In this document: positions 52,018 to 60,113 of the stretch, one piece after another
Layout: every line of letters begins with the position of its first letter
Numbering within the stretch: position 1 is the stretch's first letter
Assembly: GCA_934524965.1 (NCBI GenBank)
Contig: CAKSYU010000006.1
Coordinates: 1 to 64,000 of the forward strand
Length of the DNA stretch: 64,000 nucleotides
Reading direction: 5' to 3'
DNA from: an uncultured Angelakisella sp.
GTDB taxonomy: Bacteria; Bacillota; Clostridia; Oscillospirales; Ruminococcaceae
Program-made: the position numbers and the translations under genes
Notes under the pieces: generated by a model
What the model saw: the letters and a program-made list of their open reading frames with translations, nothing else
Database searches by the model: none
Told to the model about the DNA's origin: nothing

Positions 52018-53263
52018 TGGGATAGACCTCCTTTTCGACTTCCGCCGCCATCTCCCCGGTGACACCGTGCTCGGCGATCATGCGGGAATAGAATTCGCCG
52101 CTCTTTTTGACGGTGCGGGCATGGGTCGTGGTATCGAAATGCACAAGACCGAAACGGGCGGTAAAGCCCTCCAGCCACTCGAAGTTATCGACAAAGCACC
52201 AGTGATAGTAGCGGGTGACGGGCAGACCGCTTTCCGAAAGGGCTTTGAGATGCTCGTAAAGATAGCGACGGCGGAAGGCATCGCTATTATCGGCGGTGCC
52301 GTTTTCGGTAATATAGATGGGCAGCTCCGGCAGAAGCGCGTGGAGCTTTGCGGCACACTCCACAATGCCGACAGGGTAGATCTCCCAGCCGAGATCATTG
52401 ACCGGAACATGAGGCAGGGTGCCGTCCCCCAAGCCTGAGGTGGCGGTACGGGCATAATAATTCAGCCCAAGGAAATCGGCATAGCGGCAGTCCCTGCCCA
52501 GCATATAGGTTTTATTCAGCTTGGTCTGGAAATTGTATTCGGAGATGCGGCAGGCGATGCGGTGCCACGGATTTTTGGCATTGTACGGCACAAAGGCGCG
52601 CATATGGACAGCAAGACCGACCTTCGGTTCGGCATAGCCCAGCTCCCTGTGAATATCGTGAATGAGACGGTAGGTGCGGCGGTGGCACTCGCCCAGCACC
52701 TTCATGACCCGCAGGGCGTGGGGCATATTGAACTCTCCGGGCGGGAAGCCGGCTCCCAGATAGCCGCAGACGGCGTAGACATTCGGCTCGTTGACGGTGA
52801 CATATTCATCGACCAGATCGCCGAGATGACGGACGGCGAATTCCACCATGGCAAGGTACTGCTCCACAGCGTTTTTATTTAAGAAGCCGCCCGTGCGCTC
52901 GAACCACATGGGATTGGAGAAATGGTGCAGCGTGAGGAGAACATGGATATTATTCCGATGAAGCAGCTCGATCTCCTGCCGCACCTTGCCGATCTCCTCC
53001 ATGGAGAACGCGCCCTGCTGCGGCTCCAGCCGTGCCCATTCCAGCCCGAAGCGGTAGTGGCGGATCCCCATTTCCGCCATCAGGCGGGTGTCCTCCTCCA
53101 GATGACCGCGGTGGTCGGTGGCGATATCGGGGTCGCTGTTATCCTTTATTTTTCCTTTTTGATACCAGTCGTACCAGTTGCTCTCCTTGCAGTCGCCGTC
53201 GATCTGGGTCGCGGCGGAGGCGGCGCCCAAGGCGAAATCCGGCGGGAAGCGAAACGCGCTCAT
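52010..53263 (-). CDS. Beta-glucosidase, GH1
   Basis: A 417-residue GH1 enzyme. The acid/base is Glu159 in TVNEPN and the nucleophile is Glu320 in YITENG. The opening FPPDFALGAASAATQIDG and YRFGLEWARLEP are standard GH1. It is slightly short for the family (usually about 440-480). No phosphate-binding signature typical of 6-phospho-beta-glucosidases was seen, consistent with a symporter, not a PTS, in the same operon. Its ATG overlaps the barstar stop. Confidence 0.94.
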   Translation of the reverse strand: MSAFRFPPDFALGAASAATQIDGDCKESNWYDWYQKGKIKDNSDPDIATDHRGHLEEDTRLMAEMGIRHYRFGLEWARLEPQQGAFSMEEIGKVRQEIELLHRNNIHVLLTLHHFSNPMWFERTGGFLNKNAVEQYLAMVEFAVRHLGDLVDEYVTVNEPNVYAVCGYLGAGFPPGEFNMPHALRVMKVLGECHRRTYRLIHDIHRELGYAEPKVGLAVHMRAFVPYNAKNPWHRIACRISEYNFQTKLNKTYMLGRDCRYADFLGLNYYARTATSGLGDGTLPHVPVNDLGWEIYPVGIVECAAKLHALLPELPIYITENGTADNSDAFRRRYLYEHLKALSESGLPVTRYYHWCFVDNFEWLEGFTARFGLVHFDTTTHARTVKKSGEFYSRMIAEHGVTGEMAAEVEKEVYPNG

Positions 53264-53562
53264 TCGGTCTCCTCCTCTCGGTGGGCGGTGTGGGTGCCGA
53301 TAATGATATGCAGAGCGTAGTTATTCCGCTCCGCCTCGAAAAAGGTCATTAGCAGGCGGCAGCCGTATTCCCGCAGGGCGGAAAGCATTGCCCCCGGGTG
53401 GCGGACGGTGATGGCGGTCTCCTGCGAGATCTCGGTCAGGCAATCCCACAAAGCGTCCAGATTGGCGCCGTAGTATTCCGGCAGGGACAGCTTTTCCCTG
53501 ATCTCGGCGTGCGCCGCCGCGCGGTCGGTCATGCACCGACCCTCCAGATAAATCTCTCTCAT
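53260..53562 (-). CDS. Barstar-family RNase inhibitor
   Basis: A 100-residue protein with the barstar core. It has MTDRAAAHAEIREKLSLPEYYGANLDALWDCL in shortened form (about 11-42), which contains the conserved helix-loop that plugs the barnase active site (YYGANLDALWD). It should neutralise, in the cytoplasm, the RNase encoded immediately upstream. The C-terminus (HIIIGTHTAHREEETE) extends slightly. It overlaps the RNase stop by four bases (ATGA) with AGGAGG inside the RNase gene, so synthesis is coupled. Confidence 0.92.
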   Translation of the reverse strand: MREIYLEGRCMTDRAAAHAEIREKLSLPEYYGANLDALWDCLTEISQETAITVRHPGAMLSALREYGCRLLMTFFEAERNNYALHIIIGTHTAHREEETE

Positions 53563-54065
53563 GGTGTTTCCTCCTCCCCGTAGATGGGGGTAAAGCTCTC
53601 ATAGTGGTCGTTGGTGTAATAGATCAAGCCGTCGCTGGAATAAAGCAGACGCTCCGCGCCGCGGAAGCCGCCCGCGTAATTCACATCACATTCGTACCAG
53701 GTGCGCCCCTCGGCTTCCGGCAGGAGGCCCTCCCGATTGCTGAAGTGGTCGCCGCCGATGGACATGCCCTCGGCGACCTCCCACAGATTGCCGAGCGAGG
53801 CGTCCCAGCCCAGCTCCTTTGCCTCCTGCTTAGTGAGGTAATTCTGCGGCAGGTGCCCGTAGAAATGCAGGTATTCCGCGACCGCCTCCGGCGTGGAATA
53901 GACGCCGTCTTCCGCCAGCAGCGTGCCGTTTTGCTGCACAGGCGGGTCGCTTTCGTCCATGGGCAGGGTGGTCACGCCGCCGCAGGCGGACAGCAGGAGC
54001 AGGAAAGCCGTGAGCAGCACGAGCAGCAATGCCGGCAGACGGCGGGTAAACAGGTTTTTCTTCAC
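53559..54065 (-). CDS. Barnase-type ribonuclease with lipoprotein signal
   Basis: A 168-residue protein. Residues 1-28 form a signal peptide ending in a lipobox L-S-A-C (Cys28), and a linker of about 25 residues follows. The barnase domain (about 52-162) includes LPQNYLTKQEAKELGW, SIGGDHFSNREGLLP and GRTWYECDVNYAGGFRGAERLLYSS in pieces. All four barnase catalytic residues have counterparts: Lys79, Glu125, Arg139 and His154. The start codon is GTG at 54065 behind AAAGGAGG. It should be tethered outside the membrane and cut RNA there. Bacillus barnase is freely secreted, so the lipid anchor is unusual. Confidence 0.93.
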   Translation of the reverse strand: MKKNLFTRRLPALLLVLLTAFLLLLSACGGVTTLPMDESDPPVQQNGTLLAEDGVYSTPEAVAEYLHFYGHLPQNYLTKQEAKELGWDASLGNLWEVAEGMSIGGDHFSNREGLLPEAEGRTWYECDVNYAGGFRGAERLLYSSDGLIYYTNDHYESFTPIYGEEETP

Positions 54066-54086
54066 AGGGGTACCTCCTTTGGGTTA

Positions 54087-54101
54087 TACAATTAAATTGT
54101 A
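54087..54101. promoter_or_regulatory. 15-bp perfect palindrome upstream of the barnase/sugar operon
   Basis: TACAATTAAATTGTA lies 22 bases before the GTG start and includes a minus-strand -10-like TACAAT. A suitable -35 is not clear (TATTAT at 17 bases). It is a good candidate operator for the operon. Confidence 0.5.
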
Positions 54102-54227
54102 CCATAAAAGGGTGCGAAATAATAGGCGCAGAGTAACAGAGATTTGGACGGAAAAGATGTGAAATTTGACCGCGCTGGCGTTCACAAATTGTTTGCAAAG
54201 ACGCTACATTCTTGTAAAGTTTGACGG

Positions 54228-54256
54228 TTGCATTTATATAATGTCCGCGCTATAAT
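54228..54256 (+). promoter_or_regulatory. Promoter of marR-ABC operon
   Basis: -35 TTGCAT (54228-54233), 17-base spacer, perfect -10 TATAAT (54251-54256). Confidence 0.75.
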
Positions 54257-54273
54257 TGTTAGCATCCTAACAA
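54256..54273. promoter_or_regulatory. MarR-type operator palindrome
   Basis: TTGTTAGCATCCTAACAA, a perfect 7-bp inverted repeat with a four-base centre, covers the end of the -10 and the expected start point. It resembles known MarR-family half-sites (TTAG/CTAA), so autorepression by the adjacent MarR protein is likely. Confidence 0.7.
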
Positions 54274-54296
54274 AAAAGGAGGCTGTTCCCCAAGAG

Positions 54297-54734
54297 ATGA
54301 ACCGACTGGAAAAATCGGTATGCACCGAGATAAAATGCATCTCCAACCTTATTCATCAGGAGCTGAACGGCGCGACCTGCCGCGGCACGATGATGCAGAA
54401 AATGTTTTTGGGGTATCTGGACGCCCACGACGGGCAGCCGGTGTACCAAAAAGACCTGGAGGCGGCGTTCCACATGCGTCGCAGCACCGCGACCGGCATT
54501 TTGCAGATCATGGTGCGGGACGGACTGCTGGTGCGCGAACCGGTGGAGGGCGACGCCCGCCTGAAGCGGCTGGTACTGACCCCCATCGCCATGGAGCAGC
54601 TTGCCGAGATGCAGCAGGATATTGTGTGTGTGGAGCGGAAAGCGACCGCCGGACTGAGCGCCGAGGAACGGGAAACACTTTTTGCCCTGCTGGATAGAGT
54701 AATGGAAAACCTGACCCCAAGTAAGGAGGAATGA
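54297..54734 (+). CDS. MarR family transcriptional regulator
   Basis: A 145-residue winged-helix protein. The DNA-binding core is VYQKDLEAAFHMRRSTATGILQIMVRDGLLVRE, best read in pieces at about residues 48-80, followed by the wing (GDARLKRLVLTP). It precedes two ABC exporter halves and sits on an operator palindrome, so it likely represses the operon until a toxic compound binds. The start is ATG 54297; the nearest AGGAGG is 14 bases upstream, farther than usual, so the start is a little uncertain. Confidence 0.9.
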   Translation: MNRLEKSVCTEIKCISNLIHQELNGATCRGTMMQKMFLGYLDAHDGQPVYQKDLEAAFHMRRSTATGILQIMVRDGLLVREPVEGDARLKRLVLTPIAMEQLAEMQQDIVCVERKATAGLSAEERETLFALLDRVMENLTPSKEE

Positions 54735-54738
54735 ACCG

Positions 54739-56469
54739 TTGATAAAACGACTTGCCCAATGTGTAAGGGAGTATAAAAAAGACTCGATCCTCTCCCCTCT
54801 TTATGTGCTGGTGGAGGCGCTGCTGGACGTCGCCATTCCCTTTGTAATGGCAGACCTCATTGATAAGGGCATAGAATCCGGCAACATGAGCATGACCCTG
54901 CGGTACGGCGCGATCCTGGTGGGCTTTGCGCTGGTGGCGCTTGCCTTCGGCGCGCTGAGCGGCAGGAGCTGCGCCCGTGCCACGGCGGGCTTTGCCCGCA
55001 ACCTGCGGCATGATATGTTCCATCATTTGCAGGTATATTCTTTCTCCAATATCGATAAGTTCAGCAGCGCCGGTCTGGTAACGCGCCTGACCACCGATGT
55101 GAGCAATGTGCAGAATGCCTTTATGATGATCATTCGCACGCTGATCCGCTGCCCCGCCATGCTGATCTTTGCCATGGTAATGTCCTTCCGCATCAACCAT
55201 GATATTTCACTGATCTTCCTTGCTGTTATCCCCATTCTAGGCATCGGGCTGTACCTTATTATCCGCCATGTGCATCCGGTGTTTGAGCGGGTATTTAAGA
55301 CCTATGACCGCTTGAACGGGGTGGTGCAGGAGAATCTTTCCGGTATCCGTGTGGTAAAGAACTTTGTGCGGGAAGACCACGAGATCGAGAAATTCGACGC
55401 CATTTCCGGTACCATCTATAAGGACTTTTCGCTGGCGGAGCGTATTCTGGCGCTGAACAGCCCACTGATGCAGGGCTGCGTGTATGCCTGTATGATCCTG
55501 GTCTCCTGGCTGGGTGCCAAGCAGATCGTCATCGGCAACATGAGCACCGGCAACCTGATGAGCTTCTTTACCTACATCATGCAGATCCTTTCCAGCCTGA
55601 TGATGCTCTCGATGGTATTCGTGATGATCACCATGTCCCGTGCCTCCGCCGAGCGTATCGTGGAAGTGCTGGACGAGGAAAGCGACATCACCAACGGCGA
55701 TGACCCCGTGTACGAAGTGAACGACGGCAGCGTGGAATTCACCGATGTGTGCTTCAGCTATGCCAAGCGCCCCGATAAAACGGTGCTGGACGATATAGAC
55801 CTTGTGATTCCCTCCGGTCAGACGGTGGGCATCATCGGCGGTACCGGCTCCTCCAAGAGCAGCCTGGTGCAGCTGATCCCCCGCCTGTACGATGTGACCG
55901 GCGGCTGTGTAAAGGTGGGCGGCGTAGATGTGCGCCGCTATGACCTGCAGACACTGCGGCACAATGTGGCGATGGTACTCCAGAAGAATACCCTGTTCAG
56001 CGGGACGATAAAGGAAAACCTGCGCTGGGGCAACCCCGACGCGACCGATGAGGAGCTGGTACACGCCTGCCGGCTGGCGCAGGCAGATGACTTTATCTGC
56101 ACCTTCCCCGATGGGTATGATACCTATATCGAGCAGGGCGGCACCAATGTTTCCGGCGGGCAGAAGCAGCGCCTGTGCATTGCCCGCGCGATCCTGCGTA
56201 AGCCGAAGATCCTGATACTGGACGACAGCACCAGCGCGGTGGATACCAAGACCGATGCGCTGATCCGCAAGGCGTTCCGCGAGGAGATACCGGATACCAC
56301 CAAGATCATCATCGCCCAGCGCATCAGCTCGGTGATGGACGCCGACCAGATCATTGTAATGGATAACGGCAGAATAAACGCCTGCGGTACCCATGAAGAA
56401 TTGATGGCAACCAATGAAATCTACCGTGAGGTTTACGAATCGCAGCAGAAAGGAGGTCTGGAGGAATGA
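54739..56469 (+). CDS. ABC exporter half-transporter, degenerate-site subunit
   Basis: A 576-residue membrane-ATPase fusion. It has six membrane segments (about 1-310), then an ATPase domain with Walker A GGTGSSKS (367-374; Ser where Gly usually precedes Lys), signature VSGGQ (about 471-475) and Walker B ILILDDSTS. Here the catalytic Glu is Asp496. This is the pattern of the degenerate half in heterodimeric exporters such as BmrCD or LmrCD. The start codon is TTG at 54739, nine bases after AGGAGG; the MarR stop is four bases upstream. Confidence 0.93.
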   Translation: MIKRLAQCVREYKKDSILSPLYVLVEALLDVAIPFVMADLIDKGIESGNMSMTLRYGAILVGFALVALAFGALSGRSCARATAGFARNLRHDMFHHLQVYSFSNIDKFSSAGLVTRLTTDVSNVQNAFMMIIRTLIRCPAMLIFAMVMSFRINHDISLIFLAVIPILGIGLYLIIRHVHPVFERVFKTYDRLNGVVQENLSGIRVVKNFVREDHEIEKFDAISGTIYKDFSLAERILALNSPLMQGCVYACMILVSWLGAKQIVIGNMSTGNLMSFFTYIMQILSSLMMLSMVFVMITMSRASAERIVEVLDEESDITNGDDPVYEVNDGSVEFTDVCFSYAKRPDKTVLDDIDLVIPSGQTVGIIGGTGSSKSSLVQLIPRLYDVTGGCVKVGGVDVRRYDLQTLRHNVAMVLQKNTLFSGTIKENLRWGNPDATDEELVHACRLAQADDFICTFPDGYDTYIEQGGTNVSGGQKQRLCIARAILRKPKILILDDSTSAVDTKTDALIRKAFREEIPDTTKIIIAQRISSVMDADQIIVMDNGRINACGTHEELMATNEIYREVYESQQKGGLEE

Positions 56470-58385
56470 GCGGACCCAGAAGAGGTTTTACCGGCGGCAA
56501 GCGGGCAAAGGACGCGAAGGGAACACTGAAGCGCCTGATCGGCTACATCGCCAAGGGAAACAAAGCACGGCTGGCGATCGTATTTGTTCTGCTGCTTATC
56601 AGTACAATTGCCAGCGTTGCCTCCTCCCTGTTTCTCAAATCGCTGATCGACGACTACATTGCCCCGCTGATCGGGCAATCCGCGCCGGATTTTTCGCCGC
56701 TTTTCGGCGCATTGACCATGATGGCGTGCATTTATCTGGCGGGCATGCTGGCTTCCTATTTGCAGACCCGACTGATGATCCCCGTGGCGCAGGGCACCCT
56801 GAAAACCATAAGGGACGATATGTTTGCCCATATGCAGACACTACCCATCAAATACTTTGATACCCACACCCACGGCAATGTGATGAGCTACTACACCAAC
56901 GATACCGATACCCTGCGGCAGATGATAAGCCAGAGTCTACCAAACGCGGTCAGCTCCATCATCAGCATTACGGCGGTATTCATTGCCATGCTGGGCACCA
57001 GCGTATGGCTGACGCTGCTGATGTTCGTCTTTTTGGGGCTGATGCTGTGGGTCGTAAAAAATATAGGCGGCGGCAGCGCCAAGTACTTTGTAAAGCAGCA
57101 GCAGTCGCTGGGTAAGGTAAACGGCTTTATCGAGGAAATGATCGGCGGGCAGAAGGTGGTAAAGGTATTCTGCCACGAGGAGCAGAACCAGAAGGACTTT
57201 GATGCACTCAATGACGAATTCTGTGAAAACGCTACCAAAGCGAACACCTACGCCAATATCATGATGCCCATTATGGGCAATCTGGGACATTTGCAGTATG
57301 TGCTGGTCGCCATTGTGGGCGGACTGCTCGCCATCGCAGCCGTGCCCAACCTGACCCTGACCGGCATGGGTGTAATGACGCTGGGCGGAATCGCCTCCTT
57401 TTTGCAGCTGAGCCGCAGCTTTACCATGCCTATCAGCATGGTCTCGCAGCAGATCAACTCGGTGGTGATGGCGCTGGCGGGCGCGGAGCGTATCTTTGAG
57501 CTGATGGACGAACCCAGCGAGGAGGACCACGGTGAAGTGACGCTGGTGAATGCCGAGGAAACGGACGGCGCCCTGACCGAGACCGACCACCATACCGGTG
57601 TGTGGGCATGGAAAAAGCCCCTGCCGGAGGGCGGCTATGAGCTGATAAGGCAGCACGGCGATGTACGCATGAAAGATGTGGACTTTGCCTATGTGGAGGG
57701 AAAGCCCGTACTGCATGATATCACCCTGTACGCCGAGCCCGGTCAGAAGGTCGCCTTTGTGGGCGCGACGGGCGCAGGCAAGACCACCATTACCAACCTC
57801 ATCAACCGCTTTTATGATATTGCCGACGGCAAGATCCGCTACGACGGCATCAATATCAACAAGATAAAGAAAAGCGACCTGCGCCGCAGCCTTGGCGTGG
57901 TATTGCAGGACGTGAACCTCTTTACCGGCACCGTGATGGATAATATCCGCTACGGACGGCTGGACGCAACCGACGAGGAGTGCATCGCGGCGGCGAAGCT
58001 TGCCAACGCGCATGACTTTATCTCCCGCCTGCCGGAGGGCTACCAGACCGTACTTTCCGGCGACGGCGGCAGCCTTTCGCAGGGGCAGCGGCAGCTGATC
58101 TCCATCGCGCGGGCAGCGGTCGCCGACCCGCCTGTAATGATCCTGGACGAGGCGACCTCCAGCATTGATACCCGCACCGAGGCGATCGTGCAGCGGGGCA
58201 TGGACCGGCTAATGCACGGACGGACGGTATTCGTCATCGCGCACCGGCTCTCCACCGTGCAGAACGCCGATGTTATCATGGTACTGGAGCATGGGCGCAT
58301 CATTGAGCGCGGCACCCACGAAATGCTGATCGCCCAAAAAGGGAAATACTATCAGTTGTATACCGGTGCCTTTGAACTGGAATAA
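56466..58385 (+). CDS. ABC exporter half-transporter, canonical-site subunit
   Basis: A 639-residue partner of the preceding half. Six membrane segments, then an ATPase domain with canonical Walker A GATGAGKTT (about 433), Walker B VMILDEATSS with catalytic Glu562, and an altered signature LSQGQ (537-541). A roughly 50-residue acidic insertion (about 345-395) precedes the ATPase domain. Its LSQGQ would face the degenerate site of the partner, and the partner's VSGGQ faces this good site: the expected asymmetric heterodimer. Drug or peptide export is likely. Overlaps the first gene by four bases. Confidence 0.93.
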   Translation: MSGPRRGFTGGKRAKDAKGTLKRLIGYIAKGNKARLAIVFVLLLISTIASVASSLFLKSLIDDYIAPLIGQSAPDFSPLFGALTMMACIYLAGMLASYLQTRLMIPVAQGTLKTIRDDMFAHMQTLPIKYFDTHTHGNVMSYYTNDTDTLRQMISQSLPNAVSSIISITAVFIAMLGTSVWLTLLMFVFLGLMLWVVKNIGGGSAKYFVKQQQSLGKVNGFIEEMIGGQKVVKVFCHEEQNQKDFDALNDEFCENATKANTYANIMMPIMGNLGHLQYVLVAIVGGLLAIAAVPNLTLTGMGVMTLGGIASFLQLSRSFTMPISMVSQQINSVVMALAGAERIFELMDEPSEEDHGEVTLVNAEETDGALTETDHHTGVWAWKKPLPEGGYELIRQHGDVRMKDVDFAYVEGKPVLHDITLYAEPGQKVAFVGATGAGKTTITNLINRFYDIADGKIRYDGININKIKKSDLRRSLGVVLQDVNLFTGTVMDNIRYGRLDATDEECIAAAKLANAHDFISRLPEGYQTVLSGDGGSLSQGQRQLISIARAAVADPPVMILDEATSSIDTRTEAIVQRGMDRLMHGRTVFVIAHRLSTVQNADVIMVLEHGRIIERGTHEMLIAQKGKYYQLYTGAFELE

Positions 58386-58397
58386 AGGCAGGACAGA

Positions 58398-58435
58398 AAA
58401 TTCGGGTAAAGCAAAAACTTTACCCGAATTTTTTT
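58398..58435 (+). terminator. Terminator of the marR-ABC operon
   Basis: Perfect 14-bp stem AAATTCGGGTAAAG (58398-58411)/CTTTACCCGAATTT (58418-58431), loop CAAAAA, then T-rich tail. Confidence 0.92.
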
Positions 58436-58446
58436 GCAAAAAAGGC

Positions 58447-58475
58447 TTTACAAACCCGCCGCGATATGCTATTAT
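58447..58475 (+). promoter_or_regulatory. tRNA-Ala promoter
   Basis: TTTACA (58447-58452), 17-base spacer, TATTAT (58470-58475), about 23 bases before the mature tRNA. Confidence 0.75.
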
Positions 58476-58498
58476 AGTCAAGCAGTCCAAAAACACAT

Positions 58499-58574
58499 GG
58501 GGGCGTAGCTCACTTGGGAGAGCGCTTGACTGGCAGTCAAGAGGTAGAGAGTTCGATCCTCTTCGTCTCCACCA
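58499..58574 (+). tRNA. tRNA-Ala (anticodon GGC)
   Basis: A complete 76-nt cloverleaf with encoded CCA. The acceptor GGGGGCG/CGTCTCC includes the G3:U70 wobble that marks tRNA-Ala. D-stem GCTC/GAGC, anticodon stem CTTGA/TCAAG with loop CTGGCAG (anticodon GGC, reads GCC/GCU), variable loop AGGTA, T-stem GAGAG/CTCTT with loop TTCGATC. It has its own promoter and terminator. Confidence 0.97.
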
Positions 58575-58582
58575 AAAGAGAT

Positions 58583-58612
58583 CCGCAGGAACACAGTTTC
58601 TGCGGTCTTTTT
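58583..58612 (+). terminator. Terminator of tRNA-Ala
   Basis: CCGCAG (58583-58588)/CTGCGG (58600-58605), extended by GAA/TTT, followed by TCTTTTT. Confidence 0.85.
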
Positions 58613-58665
58613 GTATAATCGACCGACTGTTTTTGTTCCCGTTCCTCATCGACAAAGGAGACACC

Positions 58666-60033
58666 ATGAAAAAGAAACTGACCGTAAAAGAGTACGTCTA
58701 TGTTGCCAGCATGCTGTTTGGCTTGTTCTTCGGCGCAGGTAACCTCATCTTCCCCACTGCAGTGGGTCAGCTTGCCGGCCGCAATATGTGGAGCGCCATT
58801 CTGGGACTGCTGATTACCGGTGTTGGACTGCCGCTGTTGGGTGTTGCAGCCCTGGGTCTTTCCCGCAGCGATGGTCTGTTTTCCCTCAGCAGCAAGGTAA
58901 ACCGTCCCTATGCCTATTTCTTTACCTGTGCGCTGTATCTCACCATTGGTCCATTCTTTGCTATTCCCCGCTGCGCTACCGTTTCCTTCACCGTCGGTCT
59001 GGAACAAATTCTTCCCCAGAACGGCAATATGAAGCTGTATCTCCTGCTGTTCACGCTGGTGTTCTTTATTGCGGCGCTGTTGTTCTCGCTGCGTCCCGGT
59101 AAGATCCTTACATGGGTCGGCAAGATCCTCAACCCCTTCTTCCTGCTGTTCCTCGGCATTCTGGTCGTGGTAACGCTGCTCTCCCCTGCCGCCGTTTCTG
59201 TTGCCAGTGTGGAGCCTATGGGCAGCTACATCGAGCAGCCCTTCTTCACCGGTTTTTTGGAGGGCTATAACACCATGGACGCCCTTGCCAGTCTCGCCTT
59301 CGGCATCATTGTGGTACAGGTAATCCGGGAGCTTGGCGTTGATGAGCCCGGCGCAGTAGCAAGCAATACCGCAAAAGCCGGTATCTTCAGCTGCCTGTTC
59401 ATGGGACTTATTTATATTGCCGTTACCGCTATGAGCGCCAAAAGCCGCGGCGTACTGCCCGCAGCCGAAAACGGTGGTGTTGCATTGGCACAGATCTCCC
59501 AAACTTTCCTTGGTCGGATCGGTCTCTTGATTCTTGCGGTGACTGTAACCCTTGCCTGCCTGAAAACGGCAGTCGGGTTGATCACCAGCTGTGCCGAAAC
59601 CTTCAGCGGACTGTTCCCCAAGGGCCCTGCCTATCGGGTCTGGGCGGTCATCTTCACGCTGATTTCCCTCATCATTGCCAATTTCGGTCTTTCCGCCATC
59701 ATCGAATACTCTGTGCCGGTGCTGATGTTCCTGTACCCCCTTTCCATCACCCTTATCCTGCTTGCATTGTTCGGCAAGTTCTTTGAGCATGACAGGGCGG
59801 TATATAACTGGGTCATCGGGCTCACGCTGGTTGCCTCTCTCTATGACCTGCTGCGCACCCTGCCTGTTGCACTGCGTGCTTCCTGCCATCTGGACGGAAT
59901 CATTGACGCTGTCGGCAGCGTGCTGCCGCTTTCCGGACTGGGACTGGGCTGGATATGTCCTGCTGCGCTGGGGCTTCTGATCGGTCTGGCCGTGCATTAT
60001 GCCGGAAGAAACAAGAAGAAAGTAACTGCCTGA
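58666..60033 (+). CDS. brnQ: Branched-chain amino acid:cation symporter BrnQ
   Basis: A 455-residue membrane protein with 12 segments. The opening EYVYVASMLFGLFFGAGNLIFP and PLLGVAALGLSR, FFAIPRCATVSF and EGYNTMDALASLAFG are characteristic of BrnQ, which imports Leu, Ile and Val with Na+ or H+. I chose ATG 58666 behind AAAGGAG; the upstream open frame passes through the tRNA and is not real. A TATAAT at 58614-58619 may be its -10, but no -35 is clear. Confidence 0.93.
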   Translation: MKKKLTVKEYVYVASMLFGLFFGAGNLIFPTAVGQLAGRNMWSAILGLLITGVGLPLLGVAALGLSRSDGLFSLSSKVNRPYAYFFTCALYLTIGPFFAIPRCATVSFTVGLEQILPQNGNMKLYLLLFTLVFFIAALLFSLRPGKILTWVGKILNPFFLLFLGILVVVTLLSPAAVSVASVEPMGSYIEQPFFTGFLEGYNTMDALASLAFGIIVVQVIRELGVDEPGAVASNTAKAGIFSCLFMGLIYIAVTAMSAKSRGVLPAAENGGVALAQISQTFLGRIGLLILAVTVTLACLKTAVGLITSCAETFSGLFPKGPAYRVWAVIFTLISLIIANFGLSAIIEYSVPVLMFLYPLSITLILLALFGKFFEHDRAVYNWVIGLTLVASLYDLLRTLPVALRASCHLDGIIDAVGSVLPLSGLGLGWICPAALGLLIGLAVHYAGRNKKKVTA

Positions 60034-60058
60034 TAATAATTAAAAAGGGATTAGAGAA

Positions 60059-60087
60059 AGACCTCCGGAGGAAACCTTCGGAGGTCT
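60059..60087. terminator. Terminator between brnQ and atpD
   Basis: Perfect 9-bp stem AGACCTCCG (60059-60067)/CGGAGGTCT (60079-60087), followed by GATTGTTTTT on the plus strand. It separates two convergent genes. Confidence 0.7.
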
Positions 60088-60113
60088 GATTGTTTTTGTG
60101 ATGAAATCGGGAA

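Noticed and set aside
58366..58665. An in-frame extension of brnQ through the tRNA
   Set aside because: The tRNA fold, its promoter and two terminators lie inside it.
58537..59997. A 486-codon minus-strand open frame opposite brnQ
   Set aside because: Antisense to BrnQ and begins inside the tRNA; Gln/Glu/His-rich, no motif.
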